Made by a program: the position numbers and the translations under genes. DNA of 64,000 nucleotides from Methylobacterium isbiliense (lineage in GTDB: Bacteria; Pseudomonadota; Alphaproteobacteria; Rhizobiales; Beijerinckiaceae): assembly GCF_022179325.1 (NCBI RefSeq), contig NZ_BPQQ01000043.1:20285-84284 (forward strand). The letters are read 5' to 3'. The notes under the pieces were generated by a model. It did not search any database, was not told where the DNA came from, and saw only the letters and a list, made by a program, of their open reading frames with translations. Below are positions 10,214 through 18,280 of the stretch, one piece after another; position 1 is the first letter of the stretch; the number at the start of each line of letters is the position of its first letter.

Positions 10214-10885
10214 ATGGACGAGGGCCTCTCCCGCCGGACCGCGCTCGCGGTGCTCGCCGCCGGCACGCTCGCCCCGCGCGGCGTCTCGGCCGCCGAGGTC
10301 TGCCCGCTGACGCCGCAGGCCGTCGAGGGTCCGTTCTATCTCGATCCGCGCCTCGTGCGGGCGGACATCCGGGAGGACCGGCCGGGCGTGCCGCTGAGCT
10401 TGAGCCTGCGCGTCGTCGCGACGCCGTCCTGCGGCGCGCTGGCCGGGGCGCGGGTCGATGTCTGGCACGCCGACGCGCAGGGGCGCTACTCGGGCTATCC
10501 GGGCCAGGGCGACCGGGGGGCCTCGACGGTCGGGCAAACGTTCCTGCGCGGCACGCAGTTCACGGACCGGGAGGGCGTCGCGACCTTCCGCACGATCTAT
10601 CCGGGCTGGTATCCCGGGCGCACCACGCACGTCCACGTCAAGGTGATCCTCGACGCCCGCACCGCCCTGACCGGGCAGATCTACTTTCCCGATGCGGCGA
10701 ACGCCGCGGTCCAGACCCGGTCGCCCGCCTATGGCGGCCGGCCCGCCCGCGGCCGGATCAGCAACGACCGCGACGGGCTCCTGCGCGAGGACGACCCGCA
10801 GCGGCGGGGTCTGGCGCAGGTCACGCAGGAGGGGGAGGGCTTTGCCGCCATCCTGACGCTCGGCGTGCGGCGGGCGGGGGCCTGA
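10214..10885 (+). CDS. Exported intradiol ring-cleavage dioxygenase-like protein
   Basis: A 223-residue member of the intradiol dioxygenase family (protocatechuate 3,4-dioxygenase/catechol 1,2-dioxygenase fold), which uses non-haem Fe(III). The N-terminus SRRTALAVLAAGTLAPRG resembles a twin-arginine signal, so export of the folded protein is likely. Visible family features are EGPFYLDP, DVWHADAQGRYSGY, and the metal-ligand segment TIYPGWYPGRTTHVHVK, which supplies Tyr and His ligands. The substrate is unknown; extracytoplasmic members differ from the catabolic enzymes and no other aromatic-degradation gene is near. The start ATG at 10214 follows the LOV kinase by 17 bases with GGGAGG upstream, which suggests co-expression. 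Confidence 0.88.
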   Translation: MDEGLSRRTALAVLAAGTLAPRGVSAAEVCPLTPQAVEGPFYLDPRLVRADIREDRPGVPLSLSLRVVATPSCGALAGARVDVWHADAQGRYSGYPGQGDRGASTVGQTFLRGTQFTDREGVATFRTIYPGWYPGRTTHVHVKVILDARTALTGQIYFPDAANAAVQTRSPAYGGRPARGRISNDRDGLLREDDPQRRGLAQVTQEGEGFAAILTLGVRRAGA

Positions 10886-10888
10886 TCC

Positions 10889-10920
10889 CGGGAGCGGCGG
10901 CTGCGACGCGGCCGCTCCCG
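10889..10920. terminator. Bidirectional hairpin between dioxygenase and icd
   Basis: CGGGAGCGGC at 10889-10898 pairs perfectly with GCCGCTCCCG at 10911-10920, in the gap between two convergent genes. No strong T tract follows on either strand. Confidence 0.6.
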
Positions 10921-10931
10921 GTCGTCTCGGC

Positions 10932-12146
10932 TCAGGCGGCCATCGCGGCCTTCAGGTTCTCGTCGATCTTGTCGAGGAAGCCCGTGGTCGAGAGCCAGCG
11001 CTGATCGGCGCCGACGAGGAGCGCGAGATCCTTCGTCATGTGGCCGGCCTCGACGGTGTCGATGCAGACCGTCTCCAGCGTGGTGGCGAACTTCGCCAGC
11101 TCGGCGTTGTCGTCGAGCTTGGCGCGGTGCGACAGGCCGCGGGTCCAGGCGAAGATCGACGCGATCGAGTTGGTCGAGGTCTCCTTGCCCTTCTGGTGCT
11201 CGCGGTAGTGGCGCGTCACCGTGCCGTGGGCGGCCTCGGCCTCGACGGTCTTGCCGTCGGGGGTGAGCAGCACCGAGGTCATCAGGCCGAGCGAGCCGAA
11301 TCCTTGCGCCACCGTGTCCGACTGCACGTCGCCGTCGTAGTTCTTGCAGGCCCAGACGTAGCCGCCCGACCACTTCAGGGCCGAGGCCACCATGTCGTCG
11401 ATCAGCCGGTGCTCGTAGATGATGCCGGCGGCGTCGAACTTCTGCTTGAACTCGTTCTGGTACACCTCCTCGAAGATATCCTTGAAGCGGCCGTCATAGG
11501 CCTTGAGGATGGTGTTCTTGGTCGAGAGATAGACCGGGAACTTGCGGGCGAGTCCGTAATTCATCGATGCGCGGGCGAAGTCGCGGATCGACTCGTCGAG
11601 GTTATACATGGCGAGCGCGACGCCGGCATCCGGGAACTTGAACACCTCGCGCTCGATCACGGTGCCGTCCTCGCCCTCGAACTTGATGGTGAGGCGGCCC
11701 TTGCCCGGGACCTTGAAGTCGGTGGCGCGGTACTGGTCGCCAAAGGCGTGGCGGCCGACCACGATCGGCTGCGTCCAGCCCGGCACGAGGCGCGGCACGT
11801 TGCGGCAGATGATCGGCTCGCGGAAGATCACGCCGCCGAGGATGTTGCGGATCGTGCCGTTCGGCGACTTCCACATCTCCTTGAGGTTGAACTCCTTCAC
11901 CCGGGCCTCGTCCGGCGTGATGGTGGCGCACTTCACGCCGACGCCGTGCCGCTTGATCGCCTCGGCGGCCTCGACCGTCACCTTGTCGTTCGTGGCGTCG
12001 CGGTGCTCGACCCCGAGATCATAATACTCCAGGGGAATGTCGAGATACGGGTGGATCAGCTTGTCCTTGATGGACTGCCAGATGATCCGCGTCATCTCGT
12101 CCCCGTCGAGTTCGACGACGGGATTCACCACCTTGATCTTCGCCAT
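10932..12146 (-). CDS. icd: NADP-dependent isocitrate dehydrogenase (eukaryote-like type II)
   Basis: A 404-residue enzyme of the TCA cycle converting isocitrate to 2-oxoglutarate. The start [20 protein letters not shown] at 12146 is typical, although the frame is open further upstream. Recognisable segments are [32 protein letters not shown] for isocitrate binding, [19 protein letters not shown] with the metal and catalytic residues, [19 protein letters not shown], and [19 protein letters not shown] for NADP binding. It belongs to the homodimeric class common to Alphaproteobacteria and mitochondria rather than the E. coli type. Its 5' leader contains an EcfG-like promoter and a strong hairpin followed by a U tract. 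Confidence 0.97.
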   Translation of the reverse strand: MAKIKVVNPVVELDGDEMTRIIWQSIKDKLIHPYLDIPLEYYDLGVEHRDATNDKVTVEAAEAIKRHGVGVKCATITPDEARVKEFNLKEMWKSPNGTIRNILGGVIFREPIICRNVPRLVPGWTQPIVVGRHAFGDQYRATDFKVPGKGRLTIKFEGEDGTVIEREVFKFPDAGVALAMYNLDESIRDFARASMNYGLARKFPVYLSTKNTILKAYDGRFKDIFEEVYQNEFKQKFDAAGIIYEHRLIDDMVASALKWSGGYVWACKNYDGDVQSDTVAQGFGSLGLMTSVLLTPDGKTVEAEAAHGTVTRHYREHQKGKETSTNSIASIFAWTRGLSHRAKLDDNAELAKFATTLETVCIDTVEAGHMTKDLALLVGADQRWLSTTGFLDKIDENLKAAMAA

Positions 12147-12310
12147 GACCGAACAGCCTTCCGTGAGCCGCAAGCGTGCCGGGCCGCCGGACCGGGGGCG
12201 CCGCAGGAGGCCCCGGCCTGACGAAGCCGGCCGAGCCGCGGTCATAGCGCGGTGCACCATAACGGGGAAGCCGCCGCGGCCAGATCCTGCCGGGCGGGAC
12301 CGGTCGGGCG

Positions 12311-12339
12311 GAAAAAAGCCCCGGCCGGGGGCCGGGGCT
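12311..12339 (-). terminator. Strong hairpin with U tract on the minus strand, in the icd leader
   Basis: Read on the minus strand, AGCCCCGGCC (12339-12330) and its perfect complement (12326-12317) form a 10-bp stem with a 3-base loop, followed by six T residues to 12312. It is a textbook Rho-independent terminator that lies upstream of icd, not after a gene. It may end a short RNA or attenuate icd. Confidence 0.7.
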
Positions 12340-12357
12340 AAGGAGGTCTGGTATGGC

Positions 12358-12382
12358 AACGCTTGGCCGGCGTGACGGTTCC
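12358..12382 (-). promoter_or_regulatory. EcfG-like general-stress promoter upstream of icd
   Basis: On the minus strand GGAAC (12382-12378) is followed after exactly 16 bases by CGTT (12361-12358), the pattern known for the alphaproteobacterial general stress sigma factor EcfG. A match of this kind is expected about once by chance in 64 kb, so the placement in an intergenic leader is the main support. Confidence 0.35.
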
Positions 12383-12459
12383 GTCCGTGGCGCGACGCGG
12401 CGCGAGGCCGTAGAAGCGCCCCACGCCGTCCCGGCCCGCACAGCCCCCTCGCCGACGCC

Positions 12460-13227
12460 ATGTCCGATCAGATGTCCGATCCACCGTCCGATCCGACGCC
12501 GCCCCGTCCCGTGGTCATCCTGGTCGAGCCGCAACTCGCCGAGAACATCGGCATGACGGCCCGGGCGATGGCCAATTTCGGCCTCGCGGAGCTGCGCCTC
12601 GTGGCGCCCAAGGGCGGCTGGCCCAAGAAGGGCGTGCGCGAGACGGCGTCGGGCGCCACGCACGTCCTCGACGGCGCCACCCTCCACGCCACGGTGGCGG
12701 AGGCGATCGCGGACCTTCATCACGTGCTCGCCACCACGGCGCGCGAGCGCGGGCAGATGAAGCGGGTGCTGGGGCCGGACGAGGCGATGCGGGCGGTGGC
12801 CGCACGCCAGCAGGCGGGCGAGCGGGTCGGGATCCTGTTCGGCCGCGAGCGGGTAGGGCTGTCGAACGACGAGGTCTCGCTCGCGGACGCCATCATCACC
12901 TTCCCGGTCGATCCGAAGCACGCCTCGCTCAACCTCGCGCAGAGCGTCCTCCTGGTCGCCTACGAGTGGCGCCGCGCCGCCGGCCTCGCGCAGCTGCCGT
13001 TCGACGGCGAGATGCGCTCGCCCCCGGCGCCGCGGGAGGCGCTGCTGGCGCTGTTCGGGACCCTGGAGGGCGCCCTCGACCGGGCCGGCTACTTCCCGCC
13101 GGAGAAGCGCGGCGGGATGGTGCGCAACCTGCGCGACATGCTGCACCGCATGCAGATGACCGAGCAGGATGTGCGCAGCCTGCACGGGGCCCTGAGGGCG
13201 CTGAGCCGGGAGGCGGCGGACGAGTAG
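12460..13227 (+). CDS. trmJ: tRNA (cytidine/uridine-2'-O-)-methyltransferase, TrmJ-like SPOUT family
   Basis: A 255-residue SPOUT methyltransferase expected to 2'-O-methylate position 32 of tRNA. The knot-forming motifs are visible: [20 protein letters not shown] near residue 25, [16 protein letters not shown] for motif 2, and [23 protein letters not shown] for motif 3, which binds AdoMet. The C-terminal 70 residues form the extra helical domain of TrmJ. The MSDQMSD start has two near in-frame ATG codons, 12460 and 12472; the first is used. The gene converges on the sulfhydrylase gene that ends at 13259. Confidence 0.88.
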   Translation: MSDQMSDPPSDPTPPRPVVILVEPQLAENIGMTARAMANFGLAELRLVAPKGGWPKKGVRETASGATHVLDGATLHATVAEAIADLHHVLATTARERGQMKRVLGPDEAMRAVAARQQAGERVGILFGRERVGLSNDEVSLADAIITFPVDPKHASLNLAQSVLLVAYEWRRAAGLAQLPFDGEMRSPPAPREALLALFGTLEGALDRAGYFPPEKRGGMVRNLRDMLHRMQMTEQDVRSLHGALRALSREAADE

Positions 13228-13258
13228 GGCCCGTCCCGGCTGCCCCGCGCGCCTCGGG

Positions 13259-14554
13259 TCAGGCCGCGAGCTTGGCCAGCGACTGCTCGACGTCGGCGAT
13301 CAGGTCCTCGACGGTTTCCAGCCCGATCGAGAGCCGCACCGTGTCGGGACCGACGCAGGCCGCCACCTTCTCCGCCTCGCGCAACTGCCGGTGCGTGGTC
13401 GTGGCCGGGTGGATCGCCAGGGACTTGATCTCGCCGATGTTGACGAGGTGGGAGATCAGGTCGAGGCCGGTGATGAAGTCGAGCGCCGCCCGCTCGCCGC
13501 CCTTGAGGGCGAAGGTGAAGATCGACCCGGCCCCCTGCGGCACGTAGGCATTGGCCACCGCCTCGCCCGGGTGGCCCGGCAGCGACGGATAGCTCACCCA
13601 GGCCACCTTCGGGTGCGCGCGCAGATAGCCGGCGACCGCCATGGCGTTGGCGCAGTGCCGCTCCATGCGCAGCGGCAGGGTCTCGATCCCGGTGAGGGTC
13701 AGGAAGGCGTTCATCGGCGACAGGCCGGGGCCGAGGTCGCGCAGGCCGAACAGCCGGCAGGCGGTGGCGAAGGACGTCTCGGGAAAGCGCTCCGCGACCA
13801 CCAGACCGTCGTAATCCGGCCAGGGATCGGTGATGAGGGAGTAGCGGCCCGTGGCCGCCCAGTCGAAGCGGCCGGCATCGCAGACGATGCCGCCGATCAC
13901 CGTGCCCGACCCCGACAGGAACTTCGAGGTCGAGTGGACGACGATGTCCGCCCCGTGCTCGATCGGCCGGATCAGGGCCGGGGAGGCCAGCGTGTTGTCG
14001 ACGACGAGCGGCAGGTTGTGGCGTCGCGCCACCGCGGCGACGCCCGCGATGTCGATGACGGTGCCGCAGGGGTTCACGATCGACTCGCAGACGATCGCCC
14101 GGGTCGCCTCGGTGATGGCGCCCTCGAAATCATCCGGCGTCAGCCCGCGGGTGAACTGGGGCGTGAGGCCGTAGCGGGTCTCCAGCCGGCGCATCAGGCC
14201 GAGCGAGCCGCCGAACAGGCGCGCCGAGGAGACGTAGGCGTCCCCCGTCTGCATCAGCGTGAGGAGGACGAGCAGCATCGCCGACTGGCCCGAGGCGACG
14301 GCGACCGCGGCCTTGGCGCCTTCCAGCGAGGCGACGCGCCGCTCCAGCGCCGCCACGGTGGGGTTCGAGCCGCGGGAATAGGAGAAGCCCGTCGCCCGCA
14401 TGGCGAAGATGTCGGCGGCCTGCTCGTTCGATTCGAACGCGAAGCCGTTCGTGAAGTAGATCGGCTGGGCGCGCGCGCCGGTCGCGGGGTCGGGGGCGGC
14501 GCCGGCATGGACCGCCCGGGTGGCGAAGGCGAGGCTGGCGGGGTCGAACGGCAT
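13259..14554 (-). CDS. O-acetylhomoserine sulfhydrylase-like PLP enzyme, paralogue 1
   Basis: A 431-residue Cys/Met metabolism PLP enzyme. It has the family hallmarks TRAVHAGAAPDPATGA at the N-terminus, YSRGSNPT for phosphate binding, VASGQSAM, VVDNTLASP with the Asp that binds the pyridine, HSTSKFLSGSG with the PLP lysine, and LSIGLETVEDLIADV at the end. It probably makes homocysteine from O-acetyl- or O-succinylhomoserine and sulfide, but the acyl donor cannot be read with certainty. A second, closely similar enzyme lies 2 kb away at 16612-17892. The gene is just downstream of, and probably co-transcribed with, the receiver gene at 14572-14988. Confidence 0.85.
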   Translation of the reverse strand: MPFDPASLAFATRAVHAGAAPDPATGARAQPIYFTNGFAFESNEQAADIFAMRATGFSYSRGSNPTVAALERRVASLEGAKAAVAVASGQSAMLLVLLTLMQTGDAYVSSARLFGGSLGLMRRLETRYGLTPQFTRGLTPDDFEGAITEATRAIVCESIVNPCGTVIDIAGVAAVARRHNLPLVVDNTLASPALIRPIEHGADIVVHSTSKFLSGSGTVIGGIVCDAGRFDWAATGRYSLITDPWPDYDGLVVAERFPETSFATACRLFGLRDLGPGLSPMNAFLTLTGIETLPLRMERHCANAMAVAGYLRAHPKVAWVSYPSLPGHPGEAVANAYVPQGAGSIFTFALKGGERAALDFITGLDLISHLVNIGEIKSLAIHPATTTHRQLREAEKVAACVGPDTVRLSIGLETVEDLIADVEQSLAKLAA

Positions 14555-14571
14555 CGGGTCGGTTCCGGGGA

Positions 14572-14988
14572 TCAGGCGGCGCGGCGCACGCGATCGTGCA
14601 GGGTCTGGACGAGGTCGAAGGGCGCGTAGGGCTTCGGGATGAACAGCGCCCCGTCCGGCATGTCGTTCGGCCCCGGCGTGCCCATCCCCGAGACGACCAG
14701 CACGGGAATCCACGGCCAGCGCCGGGCGACGAGGCGGGCCAGCGCCAGACCGTCGATGGAGCCCAGCGGCATGTCGACGTCGGTCATCAGGGCATCGACC
14801 TCGCGGTCGCTCTCCAGCACCTGCAGCGCCCGGTCGGCATGCGGTGCCTCGACCACCTGGAACCCGGCCTCGACCAGCGTGTCGGACGCTTCCATCAGCA
14901 GGAGCCCGTCATCCTCGACGAGGAGCACCACGGGGGCCTCGTCCGCGGGAGGCTCGGATCGATCCGGGGATGATGTCATCGGTTGCAA
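14572..14988 (-). CDS. Single-domain response regulator
   Basis: A 138-residue stand-alone receiver domain without an output domain. Visible are the acidic pair in VVLLVEDDGLL, the phospho-acceptor Asp in ALMTDVDMPLG, Ser in VVSGMG and the conserved Lys in FIPKPYAPFDL. The N-terminal 18 residues are a polar extension; the second ATG at 14979 is an alternative start. It lies 97 bases downstream of a PAS-HWE kinase on the same strand, a common arrangement in Rhizobiales, so phosphotransfer between them is plausible. A related receiver is encoded at 55432-55839. Confidence 0.9.
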   Translation of the reverse strand: MQPMTSSPDRSEPPADEAPVVLLVEDDGLLLMEASDTLVEAGFQVVEAPHADRALQVLESDREVDALMTDVDMPLGSIDGLALARLVARRWPWIPVLVVSGMGTPGPNDMPDGALFIPKPYAPFDLVQTLHDRVRRAA

Positions 14989-15085
14989 CGGCTGACGTCG
15001 GCAGGTGGTTGCTGCCTATGGGGCGCCATCCCCAGGGTCAAGCGGAGCCGGACCGGCCGCGTGCCGATGCCTCAGGCCCGATGCT

Positions 15086-16330
15086 TCAGGCCGAGGCCTC
15101 CTGCACGGCCCGCAGGGGGGCCGAGAGGGAGAAGACCACGCCCGCGGGCGGGTAGGTCAGGCTGGCGCGCCCGCCGAGGCTGTGCACCAGGGTGCGCTCG
15201 ATCAGCCGAGTCCCGAAACCGCTGCGCGTGGGCGCCGCCACCGGCGGGCCGCCGGCCTCCTGCCAGCGCAGGGACAGCCAGGGCTCGGACGCCTCGGCGA
15301 CGATGCGCCACGTCACGCTCACCCGCCCCTCCACCCGCGACAGCGCGCCGTACTTCGCGGCGTTGGTGGCGAGTTCGTGCAGGATCAGGGACAGGGCGAG
15401 GGCCGAGCGGGGTCCGAGGCGGACGGCCGGACCGTCGATCAGGAAGCGGTCCGGCCCCCGCCCGCCATGCAGGTCGGCGGCGCCCTCCACCACATTCTGC
15501 AGGTCGGCCGCCGCCCAGGACCCCTGGATCAGAATGTCGTGCGCGTGGGAGAGGGCGATGAGCCGGCCCCCGAAGGCCGTGGCCGCCTCCTCCAGCGAGG
15601 TGGCGCCGCGCAGGGTCTGGGTCGCGACGGCCTGCACCATCGCCAGGATGTTCTTCACCCGGTGGGCGAGTTCCTGCATCAGCAGGATCTGCTGCTCCTC
15701 GGCGTGATGGGCGTCGGTGACGTCGCGGGCCACCGCGAGCACGCGCTCGACCACGCCCGCATCGCCCTGGATCGGGGTCAGCACCACGTCCCACCAGCGC
15801 AGCGCGCCGCGCCGGGTCGGGGAAGCGGCCCGGAAGCGGCCGGTGCGGCCGGCGCGGGCGGCGGCCAGCGCGAGTTCGGCGGCGACGCGGTCGGCGGGCT
15901 CCGGCCACACGGCCCGCCAGTCGCTGCCGAGGATGCGGTCGTCCGGGCCGGCTTCGAGCACCGCGGCGCTGCCCGCGCTCAGCCACAGCACCGTCCCGTC
16001 GAGGGACAGGACCTCGATGCAGTCGCGGCTCGCCGCGAGCAGGCGGCTGGTGAAGGCCTCGCTCGCCCGCAGGCGGCCGTTCAGCTCCTCCATGGAGGCG
16101 AGGCGGATCTCGCCCTCGGCGAGCGCGCGGCCCTGGTCGTTCGCGGCGGCCCGCAGGCGTGCGGCCTCGGCGCAGGCGATCTCGGCGCGCATCTGGGCGA
16201 GGGCCGCTGCGGCCCGGGCCTCCGTCGCCACGGCCTCGGCCCGCGCCAGACGCTCGGCCGCCGCCTCCGCGGCCGACGCCGCATCGGCTGGCGGAGGATG
16301 GGAGTGCAGCAGCGCCTCTATCCGTGTCAT
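15086..16330 (-). CDS. PAS domain-containing HWE-family sensor histidine kinase
   Basis: A 414-residue cytoplasmic kinase. The N-terminal 90 residues are Ala/Glu/Arg-rich and predicted coiled coil. Residues about 95-210 form a PAS domain, ending in a RDVTDAHHAEEQ linker. The phospho-acceptor His223 lies in LMQELAHRVKNILAMVQA, the HWE/HisKA_2 type typical of Rhizobiales, followed by LILHELATNAAKYGAL for the N box and GFGTRLIERTLVHSLGG. No membrane helix is present, so it senses an internal signal. The adjacent single-domain receiver is its likely partner. HWE kinases commonly feed general stress or two-component networks without a DNA-binding regulator. Confidence 0.92.
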   Translation of the reverse strand: MTRIEALLHSHPPPADAASAAEAAAERLARAEAVATEARAAAALAQMRAEIACAEAARLRAAANDQGRALAEGEIRLASMEELNGRLRASEAFTSRLLAASRDCIEVLSLDGTVLWLSAGSAAVLEAGPDDRILGSDWRAVWPEPADRVAAELALAAARAGRTGRFRAASPTRRGALRWWDVVLTPIQGDAGVVERVLAVARDVTDAHHAEEQQILLMQELAHRVKNILAMVQAVATQTLRGATSLEEAATAFGGRLIALSHAHDILIQGSWAAADLQNVVEGAADLHGGRGPDRFLIDGPAVRLGPRSALALSLILHELATNAAKYGALSRVEGRVSVTWRIVAEASEPWLSLRWQEAGGPPVAAPTRSGFGTRLIERTLVHSLGGRASLTYPPAGVVFSLSAPLRAVQEASA

Positions 16331-16451
16331 CGCAGCGCAGACGCCCCGGCCTCACGCGCCCGACGGCCTGCACGACCCGCACGTGCGGCAGGCGGCACCG
16401 TCACGCGGAGCCGTCTGCCTGACGGACGTTCGAGACCGATCCGACGAGCGC

Positions 16452-16468
16452 CCGGACGTCGCGTCCGG
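16452..16468. repeat. Perfect palindrome upstream of the HWE kinase
   Basis: CCGGACG at 16452-16458 and CGTCCGG at 16462-16468 surround a 3-base centre. It lies 120 bases upstream of the kinase start in a 281-base gap and could be an operator or a small hairpin; nothing else was recognised in that gap. Confidence 0.35.
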
Positions 16469-16611
16469 CAGCGCCATTGGGCCGCTGTCACGGCCGTCCG
16501 ACGCGATGCCCGGGAGTAAATCACAGGAACATAGCGCGCCGCAATGGCCGGGCTATACTTCGCCCCACCTTTGACTTGGGACGGGTTCGGCCGGGACCGA
16601 ACTTGTCCGGG

Positions 16612-17892
16612 TCAGCCGGCGAGCGCCTGGTCGAGGTCGGCGATCAGGTCGCCCGGGTCCTCGATGCCCACCGAGAGGCGCACCACCTCGGGACCGGCGC
16701 CCGCCCGCACCTTCTGCTCGTCGCTGAGCTGCCGGTGGGTGGTGGAGGCCGGGTGGATCACCAGCGAGCGCGTGTCGCCGATATTCGCGAGGTGCGAGAA
16801 GAGCTTGAGGTTCGACACCAGCCGCACGCCCGCCTCGTAGCCCCCGCTCAGCCCGAAGGTGAAGACCGCGCCCGCGCCGAGCGGGCAGTAGCGCTTGTGC
16901 AGGGCGTGGTAGCGGTCGCTCTCCAGGCCCGGATAGCTCACCCAGTTCACCGCCGGATGGCGCGCGAGGTGCTCGGCCACCGCGCGGGCATTGTCGGAGT
17001 GGCGCTGCATGCGCAGCGGCAGGGTCTCGATGCCGTTGAGGATCAGGAACGCGTTGAAGGGCGAGAGGGCCGGCCCGAGATCGCGCAGGCCGAGCACCCG
17101 CACGGCGATGGCGAAGCCGAAATTGCCGAAGGTCTCGGACAGCACCATGCCGCCGTATTCCGGGCGCGGCTTGGAGAGCATCGGGTAGCGGTCGTCGCCC
17201 GCCCACGGGAAGGTGCCGCCGTCGACGATGAGGCCGCCGATCGAGTTGCCGTGCCCGCCCAGGAACTTGGTGGCGGAGTGCACCACGATGTCGGCCCCGT
17301 GCTCGAAGGGCCGGATCAGGTACGGGGTCGCCATCGTGTTGTCGACGATGAGCGGGATAGTGTGGCGCTTGGCGATGGCGGCGATCGCCGCGAGGTCGGT
17401 GATGACGCCGCCCGGATTGGCGATCGATTCGACGAAGATCGCCTTGGTGCGCGGGGTGATGGCGGCCTCGAACGAGGCCGGATCGTCGGTGTCGGCCCAG
17501 ACCACGTTCCAGCCGAAGTTCTTGTAGGAGTGGTTGAACTGGTTGATCGAGCCGCCGTAGAGCTTGTTGGCGGCGATGAACTCGTCGCCCGGCTGGAGCA
17601 GGGCGTGCATCACCAGGAACTCGGCGGCGTGGCCCGAGGCCACGGCGAGCGCCGCGGTGCCGCCCTCCAGCGCCGCCACGCGCTCCTCCAGCACGGCGTT
17701 GGTCGGGTTGCCGATGCGGGTGTAGATGTTGCCGAAGGCCTGCAGCCCGAACAGCGAGGCCGCGTGGTCGACATCGTCGAACACGAACGAGGTCGTCTGG
17801 TAGATCGGCGTCGCCCGGGCGCCCGTTGCGGCGTCCGGCGCCGCCCCGGCATGGATCGCGAGGGTGTTGAAGCCGGGCAGACGGTCGGTCAT
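16612..17892 (-). CDS. metY: O-acetylhomoserine sulfhydrylase (MetY type), paralogue 2
   Basis: A 426-residue PLP enzyme for direct sulfhydrylation to homocysteine. It shows [70 protein letters not shown] and [11 protein letters not shown] with the PLP lysine. These MetY-type segments, including the Tyr-Gly-Gly stretch, are closer to classical O-acetylhomoserine sulfhydrylase than paralogue 1. The start is ATG at 17892. It appears to be transcribed alone, with an imperfect GTTCGG/CCGAAC hairpin just after the stop. No SAM-II riboswitch was found upstream: only 72 bases separate it from the next gene. Confidence 0.92.
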   Translation of the reverse strand: MTDRLPGFNTLAIHAGAAPDAATGARATPIYQTTSFVFDDVDHAASLFGLQAFGNIYTRIGNPTNAVLEERVAALEGGTAALAVASGHAAEFLVMHALLQPGDEFIAANKLYGGSINQFNHSYKNFGWNVVWADTDDPASFEAAITPRTKAIFVESIANPGGVITDLAAIAAIAKRHTIPLIVDNTMATPYLIRPFEHGADIVVHSATKFLGGHGNSIGGLIVDGGTFPWAGDDRYPMLSKPRPEYGGMVLSETFGNFGFAIAVRVLGLRDLGPALSPFNAFLILNGIETLPLRMQRHSDNARAVAEHLARHPAVNWVSYPGLESDRYHALHKRYCPLGAGAVFTFGLSGGYEAGVRLVSNLKLFSHLANIGDTRSLVIHPASTTHRQLSDEQKVRAGAGPEVVRLSVGIEDPGDLIADLDQALAG

Positions 17893-17964
17893 CGGGCGAC
17901 TCCGCGGAAGGGGATGCCCGTGCTCTAGGACCCGCCCGCGCCCGGGGTCAAGGGCGGGCGCGGC

Positions 17965-18231
17965 TCAGCGGTGCCGATGGTGCCGGTGCCGGGCGTGATG
18001 CCGCCCCGGCAGGCGGGTGCGGTAGGCCCGCGGACCCGGGTCGATGCCGAGTACGCCGTTGACGCCCCCCACCACGCCCCCGACCGTGCCGCCCACGATG
18101 CCGCCGACCGGGCCGGCGACCCGGTTGCCCTCGCGGGCACCGCGCTGGATGCCGCCGGGAACGCCCTGCGCCTGGGCGGTGCCCGCCAGGGTGCCGAGGA
18201 CGAGGACAGCGAGAAGCCACGGCCGGATCAT
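17965..18231 (-). CDS. Small secreted Gly-rich protein with His/Arg-rich tail
   Basis: An 88-residue protein with a clear Sec signal peptide, MIRPWLLAVLVLGTLAG followed by AQAQ as the cleavage site. The mature part has a Gly/Val-rich repeat (GGIVGGTVGGVVGGVNG) resembling glycine-zipper segments, and ends in a basic His-rich tail with seven His in the last 14 residues. The tail could bind copper or another metal. It follows the TonB receptor gene on the same strand by 49 bases, which places it at the end of the likely copper cluster. The family is not recognised; the role is inferred from context and composition. Confidence 0.7.
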   Translation of the reverse strand: MIRPWLLAVLVLGTLAGTAQAQGVPGGIQRGAREGNRVAGPVGGIVGGTVGGVVGGVNGVLGIDPGPRAYRTRLPGRHHARHRHHRHR

Positions 18232-18280
18232 GACGGAACTCCTCTGATACCTCCGGACAACGGCGGCGCTTCCCGAAGGT

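Larger units (their letters stand above)
12147..12459. other. Gap between divergent icd and trmJ holding promoter and leader signals
   Basis: These 313 bases separate the start codons of icd (minus strand) and trmJ (plus strand). They hold the hairpin with U tract at 12311-12339 and the EcfG-like promoter at 12358-12382, both on the minus strand. On the plus strand there is a perfect Shine-Dalgarno-like run, AAGGAGGT at 12340-12347, before an ATG at 12353 whose 67-codon frame runs out of frame into trmJ. I see no convincing protein gene. Confidence 0.6.

Noticed and set aside
12353-12556. A 67-codon frame with a perfect AAGGAGGT five bases before its ATG
   Set aside because: The product is Arg/Pro-rich and runs out of frame into trmJ. 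The Shine-Dalgarno match is better explained by the opposite-strand hairpin region, although a leader peptide cannot be fully excluded.
16559-16612. An intrinsic terminator after the MetY-type gene
   Set aside because: A GTTCGG/CCGAAC hairpin is present but the stem is short and no T tract follows on the minus strand.
17893-17964. A SAM-II riboswitch before the MetY-type gene
   Set aside because: The gap is only 72 bases and does not contain the conserved SAM-II segments.
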